From the NCBI RefSeq assembly GCF_001263415.1, contig NZ_LGTE01000006.1, positions 1-64,000 on the forward strand: a DNA stretch of 64,000 nt, given 5' to 3'. The notes below the pieces were generated by a model, which worked only from the letters and a program-made list of their open reading frames with translations, did not search any database and was not told the DNA's origin. The translations under genes were made by a program, and so were the position numbers. Source of the stretch: Thermincola ferriacetica (GTDB lineage Bacteria > Bacillota > Thermincolia > Thermincolales > Thermincolaceae). Positions within the stretch are counted from its first letter, which is position 1. Each line of letters begins with the position of its first letter. Of this stretch, positions 33,030-42,486 are shown in pieces.

Positions 33030-33909
33030 AGTCTACATCATCGTCCTGAACTGGAATGGCTGGCAGGACACAGTTGAATGTGTTGAATCTTGCCAAAAGC
33101 TCACCTATCCCAATTTTCGTATTCTGATTGTAGATAATGGGTCTTCCGATGGCTCCGAAGCCATACTGCGCAACCGCTTTCCCGATATTGAATTTATTCA
33201 GACCGGTGCCAATCTGGGTTATGCCGGTGGCAACAATATAGGCATTAGATATGCCCTTGCCCATGGAGCTGATTATATTTGGCTGTTAAATAACGATACC
33301 ACCGTTACGCCTGATGCATTAACGGCATTGGTTGATGTTGCGGAAAAAAACCCTCAAGTGGGAATTGGCGGTTCTAAGATTTATTTTTACAACAAACCAA
33401 AAACCCTTTGGTTTGCGGGTGGCCACATAGATTTTCACAGCGGAGAGACTTTGCACATGGGGATGGGGGATCTAGATACCGGGCAGTTTGACTACCGGAG
33501 AGAGGTTGATTATATTACAGGATGCAGTCTATTGGCCAGGCGAAATCTTATAGAAACAATAGGCCTGATGGACGAAGAATATTTTCTGTACTTTGAAGAG
33601 ACGGCCTGGTGTGTAAAAGCTTCTTTGGCTGGTTACAAGGTAGTCTTTGTACCGGAGTCAGTTATTTACCATAAGGAGTCTGGTTCTACAGGAGCGCGTT
33701 CCCCATTATTTTATTATTACATGACCAGAAACCGGTTGTATTTCTTAAAGAACTTTGGCAGGAAGGTAAAATGGTTAAAAAGGTTTTACAGTGACTTCCG
33801 AGGTATAGCACAGTTTATAAAAAATGATCCCTGTTGGGGACAAAAGACGCGGGCAATTACTCAGGGTTACCTGGATTTCTTCCGGGGTAGAATGGGGCAG
33901 AGGAAGTGA
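33022..33909 (+). CDS. Glycosyltransferase family 2 (rhamnosyl/galactofuranosyl-like)
   Basis: A 295-residue GT-A enzyme: VYIIVLNWNGWQDTVECVES, IVDNGSSDGSE, GANLGYAGGNNIG, the LLNNDTTV metal motif, then DEEYFLYFEETAWCVKASLAGYK and VIYHKESGSTG. This subgroup contains many rhamnosyltransferases, which would fit the rml genes upstream, but specificity is an inference. ATG lies inside the upstream gene's end. The downstream GT4 starts 4 bases after the stop. Confidence 0.88.
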   Translation: MNKVYIIVLNWNGWQDTVECVESCQKLTYPNFRILIVDNGSSDGSEAILRNRFPDIEFIQTGANLGYAGGNNIGIRYALAHGADYIWLLNNDTTVTPDALTALVDVAEKNPQVGIGGSKIYFYNKPKTLWFAGGHIDFHSGETLHMGMGDLDTGQFDYRREVDYITGCSLLARRNLIETIGLMDEEYFLYFEETAWCVKASLAGYKVVFVPESVIYHKESGSTGARSPLFYYYMTRNRLYFLKNFGRKVKWLKRFYSDFRGIAQFIKNDPCWGQKTRAITQGYLDFFRGRMGQRK

Positions 33910-33913
33910 GACA

Positions 33914-35137
33914 GTGAATATATTAATACTTAGCCCTGAACCGCCGTATCCTCCTGTGAGCGGAGGAAGGTTACGGGTATTCAATGTTATGAAAGAACTG
34001 GCCAGGAATAACAATGTTTTTTTAATAACTTTTGTTGATAAAGAAGAAGAACTTAAATATAGACCGGAACTTTTAGATTACTGTAAAGACGTGGCTTTGT
34101 TGAGCCGAAATCATACCGTTTTTACAAAAATTAACAGCCGACTCCAGGCGTTGTTAAACAAAAAAAAGACAATTATGCTGTCGAGATTTTATTCGCCGGT
34201 TTTTCAGCAAAAGATTAACGAGTTTATGGCTAAATATGATATAGATATTGTGCAGTTAGAACATTCATATATAGATGTTTATGAAATACCGGTCTATACC
34301 GGAAGGAAACCAGCGAAGGTCCTTGTTCAACATAACCTGGAATACAAGCTTATCGAACAACAGGCCGGGGCCAGGTGGCCGGGGACCTCTTTGCGCAGGA
34401 AAATAGAAGGGTATATAGACCTTGACAGGTTTAAGGAATTTGAAATAAATGCTATGAAAAGAGCCGGTCTTTGTGTAATGATGTCTAATGATGATAGAAA
34501 TCAGCTAGCCGAAGTTGTACCTGAGGTATTGAGCAAGACTATTGTTGTGCCAAACGGGGTTGATGTGGAATATTTTCAGTATTATTCGGGACCAAGGGAT
34601 GAATGCACTCTTGTCTTTTCAGGGTTTATGGGGCACTTTCCCAACGAGGACGGGATATTGTGGTTTTTTCATAAGGTTTTTCCTTATATTAAAAAGCAGT
34701 ATCCCCGAATAAAGGTATTTGTGGTTGGGCGTGGTCCCAGTAAAAGGATCAGGAATCTGGAAAATAAATATAGTCAGGTAACCGTTACCGGTTTTGTTGA
34801 TGATGTAAGGGAATATCTAAATAGGGGGACTGTATTTATATGCCCTCTGCGGATGGGAAGCGGGACAAGGCTAAAAATTCTCGAAGCCATGTCGGCCGGC
34901 ATACCGGTGGTTACGACTTCCATAGGGTGCGAGGGTCTCCAAGTTGAAGATGGACAACACCTTTTAATCGCTGACAGTGAAGAAGGATTTGCTACCAAAG
35001 TTAACCAACTTTTAGAAGACGGTTCATTCCGAACGAAGCTATCTAAAACTGCAAGAAGTCTGGTAGAGGATAGATACAGTTGGCCAAGCATTGTGGCAGA
35101 ATATGAAAAGGAACTGCAACAACTTGTCAAGGGTTAA
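33914..35137 (+). CDS. Glycosyltransferase family 4
   Basis: A 407-residue GT-B transferase. GTG 33914 (MNILILSPEPPYPPVSGGRLRVFN) is taken as the start because AGAGGAAGTGAG sits just upstream; an earlier in-frame ATG would run through the preceding gene. Motifs: VQLEHSYIDVYEI, VPNGVDVEYF, FSGFMGHFPNEDGILWF, VVGRGPS, and the donor site CPLRMGSGTRLKILEAMSAGIPVV. The SPEPPYP-SGG start resembles a GT4 subgroup found in exosortase-type and capsule loci. Substrate unknown. Confidence 0.86.
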   Translation: MNILILSPEPPYPPVSGGRLRVFNVMKELARNNNVFLITFVDKEEELKYRPELLDYCKDVALLSRNHTVFTKINSRLQALLNKKKTIMLSRFYSPVFQQKINEFMAKYDIDIVQLEHSYIDVYEIPVYTGRKPAKVLVQHNLEYKLIEQQAGARWPGTSLRRKIEGYIDLDRFKEFEINAMKRAGLCVMMSNDDRNQLAEVVPEVLSKTIVVPNGVDVEYFQYYSGPRDECTLVFSGFMGHFPNEDGILWFFHKVFPYIKKQYPRIKVFVVGRGPSKRIRNLENKYSQVTVTGFVDDVREYLNRGTVFICPLRMGSGTRLKILEAMSAGIPVVTTSIGCEGLQVEDGQHLLIADSEEGFATKVNQLLEDGSFRTKLSKTARSLVEDRYSWPSIVAEYEKELQQLVKG

Positions 35138-35168
35138 GAAGAGGATTCTTACTCCCTTTGGAGGAAAT

Positions 35169-36266
35169 ATGTCTGCGAATATCTTTATCAACGCTCGTTT
35201 TCTCACCCAACCTGTTACCGGTGTCCAGCGTTATGCCCGGGAAGTGGTTAAGGCGCTGGACCACCTTATTGAACATGGTGAAATAGATAAGTCAAAATAC
35301 AGGTTTACACTACTTTCGCCGAGGCGGGAAACCAAGGCCCCGTTGGAACTTAAACATATTCCTTTGCAACAGGTGGGATTTTTATCGGGACATGCCTGGG
35401 AACAGTTGGAGTTACCCTTGTATTCCAGGGGAGGACTCCTTATTAACTTATGTAATACCGGGCCTTTGTTAAAAGACAGCCAGGTAGTTACAATTCACGA
35501 TGCCGGCGTTTTTGCCTTCCCGGAGGCTTATTCTTTTGCTTTTCGTGTCTGGTACAGGATACTTTTCAAGGAACTGGGTAAAAGGGCAAGGAAAATAATT
35601 ACCGTATCCTCTTTTTCAAAAAATGAGCTTATCAGGTTTTGCGGCATTGATCCCGAGAAAATAGAAGTTATTTACGAAGGTAAGGAGCAAGTTTTTTCCG
35701 TTGCGCCCGATTATTCCATTCTGGAGAAATTTGACGCGGAAAAGCCCTTCATACTGGCTGTCAGCAGCTTGAGCCCTCATAAAAACTTTCAGGCTGTGGT
35801 AAGAGCTATAGAATTACTTGGTCATACCGGTTTTCAGTTTGTTATTGCCGGGGGAGTCAATCCAAAGGTCTTTAAAAGTTCGGCTGAACCGCTGCCCGGT
35901 GGTGTGATACATCTGGGATATGTTTCCGATGGGCAGCTCTGGGCCCTTTATGAAAAAGCGGCGTGTTTTGTTTATCCTTCCTTTTACGAAGGGTTTGGGT
36001 TGCCGCCTCTGGAAGCGATGGCCTGTGGGTGCCCCGTTATAGTGTCTGAAGTAGCTTCCTTACCCGAGATTTGCGGTGATGCGGCTTTATATTGCAATCC
36101 GCACAGCGCTTCCGATATAGCTGATAAAGTTAAGCAGGTCATGAATAATGCTGGTTTGCGGCAGAGGTTACGTCAAAAGGGGCTTGAACGAGTTAAGATG
36201 TTTACATGGCTGGAGTGCGCCCGGAAAACTTTTGAGTTGATCAAGACTGTTCTGAATCCATATTGA
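35169..36266 (+). CDS. Glycosyltransferase family 4 (WbaZ/mannosyltransferase-like)
   Basis: A 365-residue GT-B enzyme. ATG 35169 follows GGAGGA; the longer frame upstream overlaps the previous gene and is rejected. N-terminus FINARFLTQPVTGVQRYAREV and HDAGVFAFPEAYSFAF are typical of a GT4 subgroup with mannosyl- and rhamnosyltransferases. ILAVSSLSPHKNFQAVVRAI, HLGYVSDGQLWALYEKA and PSFYEGFGLPPLEAMACGCPVIVSEVASLPEICGDAA form the donor-binding domain. ManC at 51511 could supply GDP-mannose. Confidence 0.87.
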   Translation: MSANIFINARFLTQPVTGVQRYAREVVKALDHLIEHGEIDKSKYRFTLLSPRRETKAPLELKHIPLQQVGFLSGHAWEQLELPLYSRGGLLINLCNTGPLLKDSQVVTIHDAGVFAFPEAYSFAFRVWYRILFKELGKRARKIITVSSFSKNELIRFCGIDPEKIEVIYEGKEQVFSVAPDYSILEKFDAEKPFILAVSSLSPHKNFQAVVRAIELLGHTGFQFVIAGGVNPKVFKSSAEPLPGGVIHLGYVSDGQLWALYEKAACFVYPSFYEGFGLPPLEAMACGCPVIVSEVASLPEICGDAALYCNPHSASDIADKVKQVMNNAGLRQRLRQKGLERVKMFTWLECARKTFELIKTVLNPY

Positions 36267-36283
36267 CTGGTTAAGGTGAAATT

Positions 36284-37675
36284 ATGGAGTATTTCTTTTA
36301 TTTAATTATATTTCTTATACCCTACCTGGCAGTTTCGCCATGGCAAAAAGTTATGAGGATCCCTGCCGGGTTGATCTACGTGGGGCTGGTATTGGTTTTT
36401 GTTTTAATGTTATTACTGGAACGTCCTGAACGCCTCAGATGGAAAAACATCTCCCGTGTCCAACTCGTAGTTCCTCTTCTTATTTTTTTCGCTGTAAATT
36501 TATTTTCAATTTTGCGGATTATTATATCAAAGGGAATGGCGGCTTTAAATGCCAATAACCTTAAAGAAATGGGCTTTTTAGGGTTTGCCGTACTTTTTTA
36601 CTGGGCGGTAACAGTTTTTGTCGACAATGAAGAAAGGTTCATGAAATCTCTTAAAACCTTTGTTATCTGTTCGTCGATAGCTAGTATATATGGAATAACC
36701 AGGCTTATATTGTTTATGGTCGGTTCCGATTATGGGCTGGCCCAGGGGTGGACAGTTCCCCGGTTGCTTGCCACGGCAGGCGAGTCGCAGGTATTTGGCG
36801 GTTTTGTCATTTCCGTTTTACCTCTGATGATAGCAGATGTATTGTTTAAAAATAACATTTTTGAGGGACCGTGGAATCATTTTCATATGGGGATTTTGCT
36901 GCTGGCTTTAATTATGACCTTTTCGGCGGGCGCCTGGGCTGGTTTAGTCGTGGCGGTGATATTTCTGGTTCTGTGGTTCAGGTATTACAGCCCAAAATCT
37001 ATCGTATCGTCTGCTTTGGTTGTTTTGGTCGTAACTATGGGTGTTTTCCTCATAGATAGAACAATATATCCCAATTACCTGGAAGGCTTCAATTCAATTG
37101 TCTTTAAAATTACTGGGCACGCTCCTGCACCGGAAAAGTTTGCTAATAAAAATGCCTTTGAGGTTTTGAAACAGGAAATGCCTCAGAGTACGGCTTCGAG
37201 AGATCAACAATATGTCGAAAGCGTGTTTTCCAAAGTTGAACGAAGCTGGTTCCGGGCAGCTCTTTGGAATATGTTCAAGAGTTCGCCGATTTTGGGTATC
37301 GGGGCGGGTAACTTTGAGGCTCTGTACAATAAGTACCGGCCGCCCGGCGTCCCTGCACCACCCTATGTCCCGAAACCGCATAATCAATACATGGAAATAC
37401 TGGCTGAAACAGGAATAATTGGGATGCTGGCCTTTATCGGTATAATACTGAATTTGTTTTGGTATATATTTCAGTGCTGGCCCCGCCTGGAGCCAAACAA
37501 AAGGAGGATTCTTGTCGGGCTGGTAGCTTGTTTGTTGGCGGTAGGCGTACATGGTTATGCCTTCGGCATCCTTGTCCACTTACAAGTGTGGTTGTTACTG
37601 GCATTAACCATGTCTCTTCTAAAGCTTGATCCCACAACCAGAACATTATCTGCTATAAGGGGAGGTTTATATTGA
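36284..37675 (+). CDS. O-antigen ligase/polymerase family membrane protein
   Basis: A 463-residue protein with about 11 hydrophobic helices and the Wzy_C loop near residues 305-385 (SSPILGIGAGNFEALYNKY, then KPHNQYMEILAETGIIGMLAF). This is the second polymerase/ligase in the window; the other, at 24350, carries TPRs. One may polymerise and the other transfer the finished chain, but sequence cannot say which. Overlaps the next TTG start by 4 bases (TTGA). Confidence 0.83.
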   Translation: MEYFFYLIIFLIPYLAVSPWQKVMRIPAGLIYVGLVLVFVLMLLLERPERLRWKNISRVQLVVPLLIFFAVNLFSILRIIISKGMAALNANNLKEMGFLGFAVLFYWAVTVFVDNEERFMKSLKTFVICSSIASIYGITRLILFMVGSDYGLAQGWTVPRLLATAGESQVFGGFVISVLPLMIADVLFKNNIFEGPWNHFHMGILLLALIMTFSAGAWAGLVVAVIFLVLWFRYYSPKSIVSSALVVLVVTMGVFLIDRTIYPNYLEGFNSIVFKITGHAPAPEKFANKNAFEVLKQEMPQSTASRDQQYVESVFSKVERSWFRAALWNMFKSSPILGIGAGNFEALYNKYRPPGVPAPPYVPKPHNQYMEILAETGIIGMLAFIGIILNLFWYIFQCWPRLEPNKRRILVGLVACLLAVGVHGYAFGILVHLQVWLLLALTMSLLKLDPTTRTLSAIRGGLY

Positions 37676-38772
37676 AAACAGCCATTATCACTGACTGGCT
37701 TACGCAGATGGGCGGCGCGGAACGGGTTGTTTTGGCCATGAAAGAGCTTTTTCCCGAGGCGCCGATTTATACCACGGTATACAACCCTGACACCGTGGAC
37801 AAAGTATTTCATTCCATGGATATCCGGCCTTCTTTCATTCAAAAGCTGCCCGGGGCCAAAAAAAGCTACCAGAAATACCTGCCCCTTATGCCCACGGCGG
37901 TGGAACAATTTGATTTACGCGAGTTTGACCTGGTGATCAGCAGCAGTTCCTCAGTAGCTAAAGGAGTAATTACCAGGGCTGATACGGTGCACATATGCTA
38001 CTGTCATACACCCATGCGGTATGCCTGGGATTTTTACCATGAATACCTGAACGGTCCCGATGTGGGGAAAATAAAACGCAAATTGATTCCCTGGCTGATG
38101 AACTATATCCGCATGTGGGACAGGCTGACGGCAGACAGAGTGGACTATTTTATCGCCAATTCTCAAAATGTGGCCAAAAGAATCAGGAAGCATTATCACC
38201 GTGATGCAGAAGTGATTTATCCGCCGGTAGAAACTTCCTTTTTTGCCCCTGTTCCTGAAGTCGAAGACTTCTTTTTGGTCGTATCCCGTCTAGTGCCGTA
38301 CAAACGGGTTGATTTGGCCATTCAGGCCTGCAACCGTTTAAAGCTGCCCCTGCGGGTTATAGGAACCGGGCCTGAGTTTGACCGGCTGAAAGCTTTGGCC
38401 GGGCCGACGGTACAGATGATGGGCCGTCTTTCGCAGGAAGATATCAAATGGCATTATGCCCGCTGTAGGGCTTTCCTGTTCCCGGGCGAGGAGGATTTTG
38501 GTATAACTCCCGTTGAGGCCCAGGCCAGCGGCCGGCCGGTTATAGCTTACGGGCGGGGCGGGGCGTTGGAGACCGTGGTAGAGGGAAAGACCGGGTTGTT
38601 TTTTGCCGAGCAATCGGAAGCTTCACTTGTAGAAGCCCTAAAACGTTTTGACAATATGGATTTTGACCCGCAGACTATCCGGTCCCACGCAGGAACTTTT
38701 GACTCAGTGATATTCAAGGAAAGGCTAAGCTTATTCATTAAAGAAAAAGTAGAACAATTTTTTGACAGATGA
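37672..38772 (+). CDS. Glycosyltransferase family 4 (GDP-mannose-dependent type)
   Basis: A 366-residue GT-B transferase: ITDWLTQMGGAERVVLAM, ICYCHTPMRYAWDFYHEYL, IANSQNVAKRIRKHYHRDAEVIYPPV, VVSRLVPYKRVDLAIQACN, GTGPEFDRL, GRLSQEDIKWHYARCRAFLFPGEEDFGITPVEAQASGRPVIAYGRGGALETV. This closely matches the common GT4 subgroup that adds the first or second mannose in many capsule and EPS loci. TTG start coupled to the upstream stop. ATGA overlap to the next gene. Confidence 0.9.
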   Translation: MKTAIITDWLTQMGGAERVVLAMKELFPEAPIYTTVYNPDTVDKVFHSMDIRPSFIQKLPGAKKSYQKYLPLMPTAVEQFDLREFDLVISSSSSVAKGVITRADTVHICYCHTPMRYAWDFYHEYLNGPDVGKIKRKLIPWLMNYIRMWDRLTADRVDYFIANSQNVAKRIRKHYHRDAEVIYPPVETSFFAPVPEVEDFFLVVSRLVPYKRVDLAIQACNRLKLPLRVIGTGPEFDRLKALAGPTVQMMGRLSQEDIKWHYARCRAFLFPGEEDFGITPVEAQASGRPVIAYGRGGALETVVEGKTGLFFAEQSEASLVEALKRFDNMDFDPQTIRSHAGTFDSVIFKERLSLFIKEKVEQFFDR

Positions 38773-39866
38773 TGGGGGACCAAAAACAAATGGCGGTATT
38801 TAAAAGAGTATTTCTTTGCTACTTACTTCATTATCTGGTTATAATTCCGGCAGCTTTGATAACTTACTTCTGGCTGCCCGACTTTCCGGGGCCAACCGCC
38901 ACGATGGAGGTAACTTCCTCCTGGTTTTTAAACCTCTGGACCCGTTATGATTCCGGATGGTACTACGATATAATAAAGTCTGGATATACCGCAAAAAGCG
39001 TTGCTTTTTTCCCTCTTTACCCTTTTACTGTAAAACTTTTCAGTCGGTTACTGGATGTGCACCCCGTGGCTGTCGGTTTAATTATTTCCAATCTGGCATT
39101 TTTTGGTCTCCTGTGGTTTCTGTATAAGCTGGTCCAACGTGAATTCGGGACTGGTGCGGCACAGAAGGCCACTCTATATTATGCGTTATTTCCTACAGGA
39201 ATTTTCTTTTCTGCCATGTATACTGAATCGATGTTTATGTTTTTTGTACTGGGAGCTTTCTATTTTGCCGGGGAACGAAAATGGACGGCTGCCGGACTGA
39301 TGGGCGGCCTGGCGGCGCTGACCCGGAATCTTGGTGTTTATTTGTTCATTTCATTAGGTTATCTGTATTTAAAACAGGCGGATTTCCGGCTGCGCAATTT
39401 TAAACTGAACTCTTTTGCATTGGGGTTAATACCTTTGGGGTTAGCCGTCTATATGTTGTACCTCCATGTTCACTTTAATGATGCCTTTGCTTTTGTTCAT
39501 GCGCAAAAGTACTGGAACCGGGAGTTGGTGTTTCCCCTGGCGGCGTTAGTTAATTCAGGGATAAAAGAAAGTGGACCTTCCTTTGTATTTTTAAGCCTGC
39601 TGCTGGTTGCTGTTTTCAGGTTGCCGCCACATTACTGGATTTATTATGCGTTTATGTTGTTAATTCCCATGAGTATGGGGGTGAAATGGGAAGGAGAGAT
39701 AAGGCTTTTTGCCATGTTAAGGTATATTTTGCCCTGTTTTCCAGCTATGATTATACTGGCAAAGTGGGGTAGGTTTAAATTCCTTAATTATAGCATATTA
39801 ACCTTGTTTATATGTGGACTGGTCTTTTTTACGGCCTTGTTTGTGAAAGGATTTTTTATTGCCTGA
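38769..39866 (+). CDS. PIG-V-like (GPI mannosyltransferase 2-type) integral membrane transferase
   Basis: A 365-residue GT-C fold protein with about 9-10 hydrophobic segments. Signature pieces of the PIG-V family: WTRYDSGWYYDIIKSGY in the first external loop (catalytic Asp region), VAFFPLYPFTVKLFSRLL, ALFPTGIFFSAMYTESMFMFFVLGAFYFA and LTRNLGVYL. Such enzymes use polyprenyl-phosphate mannose at the outer face. In bacteria their role is poorly defined. Coupled by ATGA to the GT4 upstream, and overlapped by the next gene's TTG. Confidence 0.82.
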   Translation: MMGDQKQMAVFKRVFLCYLLHYLVIIPAALITYFWLPDFPGPTATMEVTSSWFLNLWTRYDSGWYYDIIKSGYTAKSVAFFPLYPFTVKLFSRLLDVHPVAVGLIISNLAFFGLLWFLYKLVQREFGTGAAQKATLYYALFPTGIFFSAMYTESMFMFFVLGAFYFAGERKWTAAGLMGGLAALTRNLGVYLFISLGYLYLKQADFRLRNFKLNSFALGLIPLGLAVYMLYLHVHFNDAFAFVHAQKYWNRELVFPLAALVNSGIKESGPSFVFLSLLLVAVFRLPPHYWIYYAFMLLIPMSMGVKWEGEIRLFAMLRYILPCFPAMIILAKWGRFKFLNYSILTLFICGLVFFTALFVKGFFIA

Positions 39867-41370
39867 CCTGTCTGTAAACAGGTTAAGTCAAGAGCTTTCG
39901 GGGGGGAGTTTGGTGCTCCGGAAAACAATTATCAGCTTACTCGTCAAGTTTTGCTATATTGTTATTGATTTGACGTTTATTGCAGCAATTTATTTTGGGT
40001 TGTATCTTTACCGTATTTCCCATGAATTCCGGCTGGTCTTTACGTGGCGGGAACTTTTCGATTACGGGTTTTGGAACAATTTAACATACTTCTCGGACTA
40101 TGCCAGGTTTTACATCATTGTTACAGTTGCCGCTGTCTTTTTCCTGCATAGATACGGCTTATACAGGTCCGGCATAAACGTAAGCGGGCCGGATGAATTC
40201 TGGCAGGTGACAAAGGCGGTTATCTATTCTATTTTCACGGTAGCGGCTTTATCCTACCTTTTTAAAAGTCAGGTTTTTTCCCGCTTCGTTTTCTTTGCCT
40301 TTACTATTCTGGCAACCTTAACATTATGGTTCTGGCGGTTAATCAGGCGGCAAATTATTTTAAACCTGCTGCAACGTGGTTATTTCCAAAAAAACCTGAT
40401 TATCGTAGGCGCCGGCCGGGTGGGGCAGCGGGTTGCCGGTGAACTGGCCCACCGTCCCCAGTTAGGGTTTAACGTGATTGGTTTCGCTGACGATGATGCC
40501 ACCAAGGAACAGCAGGACTTTGCCGGTTTAAAAGTTTTATGCCGCAGCCACAACTTGGCGGAAACCGTGGCAAAATACCATATTGATGAAATCCTGATTA
40601 CCATACCGTCGGAAAGAGAACTTATCCGGCAAATTATTACCCAGTGCCGGAGACAGGATGTCCAGATAAGGATAGTACCGGAAATGTTTAACCTTATGAC
40701 TTCTTCAGTGGAGGTCGGACAGTTGGGGCCGGTACCTTACATGCGTATTGTCAAAACGCCCATGCAGGGGATGCCCCTTGTTTTCAAAAGGTTGTTTGAC
40801 GTCATTGTATCACTGACCGGAATTGTCGTCCTGTCTCCTTTAATGTTGGCTACTGCTCTGGCCATCAAACTGGATTCGCCGGGGCCGGTGCTGTTCAGGC
40901 AGAAACGGGTCGGGAAAAACGGACAACTGTTTGATTTCTACAAATTTCGTTCCATGGTGCCCAATGCCGAGGAACTGCTGGCAGAATTAGCGGCAGCCAA
41001 TGAAGCCGACGGGCCTGTATTTAAAATAAAAGAAGACCCCCGGATTACCAGGGTAGGCAAATTTATCAGGAAATACAGTATCGATGAATTGCCCCAGTTA
41101 TTTAATGTGCTGAAAGGAGATATGAGCCTGGTGGGCCCCCGTCCCCCCTTGCCCAACGAGGTGGACCAATATGGCGATTTTGAGTGGCGCAGGCTGGAGG
41201 TAATTCCCGGCATCACGGGGTTATGGCAGGTCAGCGGCCGTAGCGATTTATCCTTCCATAAGTGGATGGAACTGGATATCTATTACATAGAAAATTGGAG
41301 CTTTTGGCTGGACCTGAAAATATTGCTGCAGACTGTTCCTGTTGTGCTCACAGGCAAAGGGGCTTACTAG
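39859..41370 (+). CDS. Undecaprenyl-phosphate sugar phosphotransferase (WcaJ-like initiator)
   Basis: A 503-residue polyprenyl glycosylphosphotransferase: four N-terminal helices, a CoA_binding_3 Rossmann segment (LIIVGAGRVGQRVAGELA, ~residue 175), then the catalytic domain with RLFDVIVSLTGIVVLSP, LDSPGPVLFRQKRVG, FYKFRSM, DELPQLFNVLKGDMSLVGPRP and IPGITGLWQVSGRS. Two starts are possible: TTG 39859 behind GAAAGGA, and GTG 39913 behind a stronger GGGGGGAG, which would shorten it by 18 residues. Paralogue of 2035-3402; the presence of two initiators suggests two repeat-unit pathways. Confidence 0.9.
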   Translation: MPDLSVNRLSQELSGGSLVLRKTIISLLVKFCYIVIDLTFIAAIYFGLYLYRISHEFRLVFTWRELFDYGFWNNLTYFSDYARFYIIVTVAAVFFLHRYGLYRSGINVSGPDEFWQVTKAVIYSIFTVAALSYLFKSQVFSRFVFFAFTILATLTLWFWRLIRRQIILNLLQRGYFQKNLIIVGAGRVGQRVAGELAHRPQLGFNVIGFADDDATKEQQDFAGLKVLCRSHNLAETVAKYHIDEILITIPSERELIRQIITQCRRQDVQIRIVPEMFNLMTSSVEVGQLGPVPYMRIVKTPMQGMPLVFKRLFDVIVSLTGIVVLSPLMLATALAIKLDSPGPVLFRQKRVGKNGQLFDFYKFRSMVPNAEELLAELAAANEADGPVFKIKEDPRITRVGKFIRKYSIDELPQLFNVLKGDMSLVGPRPPLPNEVDQYGDFEWRRLEVIPGITGLWQVSGRSDLSFHKWMELDIYYIENWSFWLDLKILLQTVPVVLTGKGAY

Positions 41371-41471
41371 CATCTCTGGTTTTAGTATTTTTTTTATAAT
41401 TTACAAATACACAGAACAGTGATATCCTTAAACAATGATGGGATTTTGTCGAAGCATTTGGGGGTAATAAT

Positions 41472-42389
41472 ATGAATCTGCAGCCCAAAGAGGCCCAATT
41501 GCAGACACAACCCGTGGTATCGCAAAAGTCCGGTTTATATTTGTTGCTGAAGACCATGCGGCCCAAACAGTGGACGAAAAACCTGATTATTTTTGCCGGC
41601 ATAATTTTTGCCCGGAAAATTTTCACTGATGGGTACCTGCTGAAAACCCTTTATGCATTTTTGGACTTTTGTATACTATCGGGCAGTGTTTATATAATAA
41701 ACGATCTGGTAGACATCGAGAAAGACAAAGCGCATCCCAAAAAGAGGAACCGCCCGTTAGCCTCGGGACAGCTTAGTGTCCCTTTAGCCACGGTTTTTGT
41801 TATACTTTCAACGGTTCTTTCTTTGGGTAGCGCCTTTTTCCTGAATATAAATTTCGGTTTTGTGGCCCTGGCTTACTTCCTGCTCACTTTAAGTTACAGT
41901 TTTAAACTAAAAAATGTTGTTATAATTGACGTTATTGTTATTGCCTTAGGTTTTATACTCAGGGCGGTAGCGGGCGCGGTCGTTATAGCTGCTGATATTT
42001 CTCCATGGCTCCTGGTGTGCACTTTTCTGCTGGCCCTGTTTTTGGCTTTAACCAAGCGGCGGCATGAGCTGCTTCTTTTGGATGATAAGGCCCGGTCCCA
42101 CCGGAAGATTTTGGACGAGTACCAGCCGGAAATGCTGGACCAGATGATTTCGGTGGTAACATCATCTACGGTAATGGCCTATTCCCTGTATACCTTTACT
42201 TCAGGGCATTCCATTTATTTGATGACCACGATTCCCTTTGTTGTTTACGGCATCTTCCGGTATCAATACCTTGTGCACCAGAAAGACATGGGCGGCAGCC
42301 CCGAGGTTGCCCTGCTTAAGGACAAGCCTTTGTTGATTAATGTTTTGCTGTGGGTTGTAACATCGGCCCTGATTCTTTACCTGACTTAA
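41472..42389 (+). CDS. UbiA-family polyprenyl-phosphate phosphoribosyltransferase (DPPR synthase-like)
   Basis: A 305-residue integral membrane prenyltransferase. Expected reaction for the subfamily (Rv3806c-like): PRPP plus polyprenyl phosphate gives polyprenyl-phospho-5-phosphoribose. N-terminal MRPKQWTKNLIIFAG, the first Asp-rich motif YIINDLVDIEKDKAHPKKRNRPLASG, and the KRRHELLLLDDKARSHRKILDEYQPEMLDQM loop are all typical of DPPR synthases rather than of menaquinone or heme enzymes. About nine helices. It heads a run of envelope genes to 48277. No DprE1/E2-like epimerase is seen in the window. Confidence 0.83.
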   Translation: MNLQPKEAQLQTQPVVSQKSGLYLLLKTMRPKQWTKNLIIFAGIIFARKIFTDGYLLKTLYAFLDFCILSGSVYIINDLVDIEKDKAHPKKRNRPLASGQLSVPLATVFVILSTVLSLGSAFFLNINFGFVALAYFLLTLSYSFKLKNVVIIDVIVIALGFILRAVAGAVVIAADISPWLLVCTFLLALFLALTKRRHELLLLDDKARSHRKILDEYQPEMLDQMISVVTSSTVMAYSLYTFTSGHSIYLMTTIPFVVYGIFRYQYLVHQKDMGGSPEVALLKDKPLLINVLLWVVTSALILYLT

Positions 42390-42417
42390 TACTATATGTA
42401 ATAGTAAAACATGTTTT

Positions 42418-42444
42418 CCCCGTGTTCTCCGTGTCCTCTGTGGT
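42418..42444. repeat. Three 9-base tandem units of CCGTG/CTGTG type
   Basis: CCCCGTGTT, CTCCGTGTC, CTCTGTGGT in direct succession in the gap between the UbiA and AarF genes. From memory, closely similar 'CGTGTTCTCCGTGTCCTCTGTGGTG' strings occur between genes in unrelated bacteria. Function unknown to me. Confidence 0.6.
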
Positions 42445-42486
42445 GATATTTTTGAACCATTGTGGTTAATTAGAAAGGGATGAAAG

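Noticed and set aside
42418-42444. The CCGTG string considered as a terminator
   Set aside because: No self-complementary stem, and the following T stretch is short.
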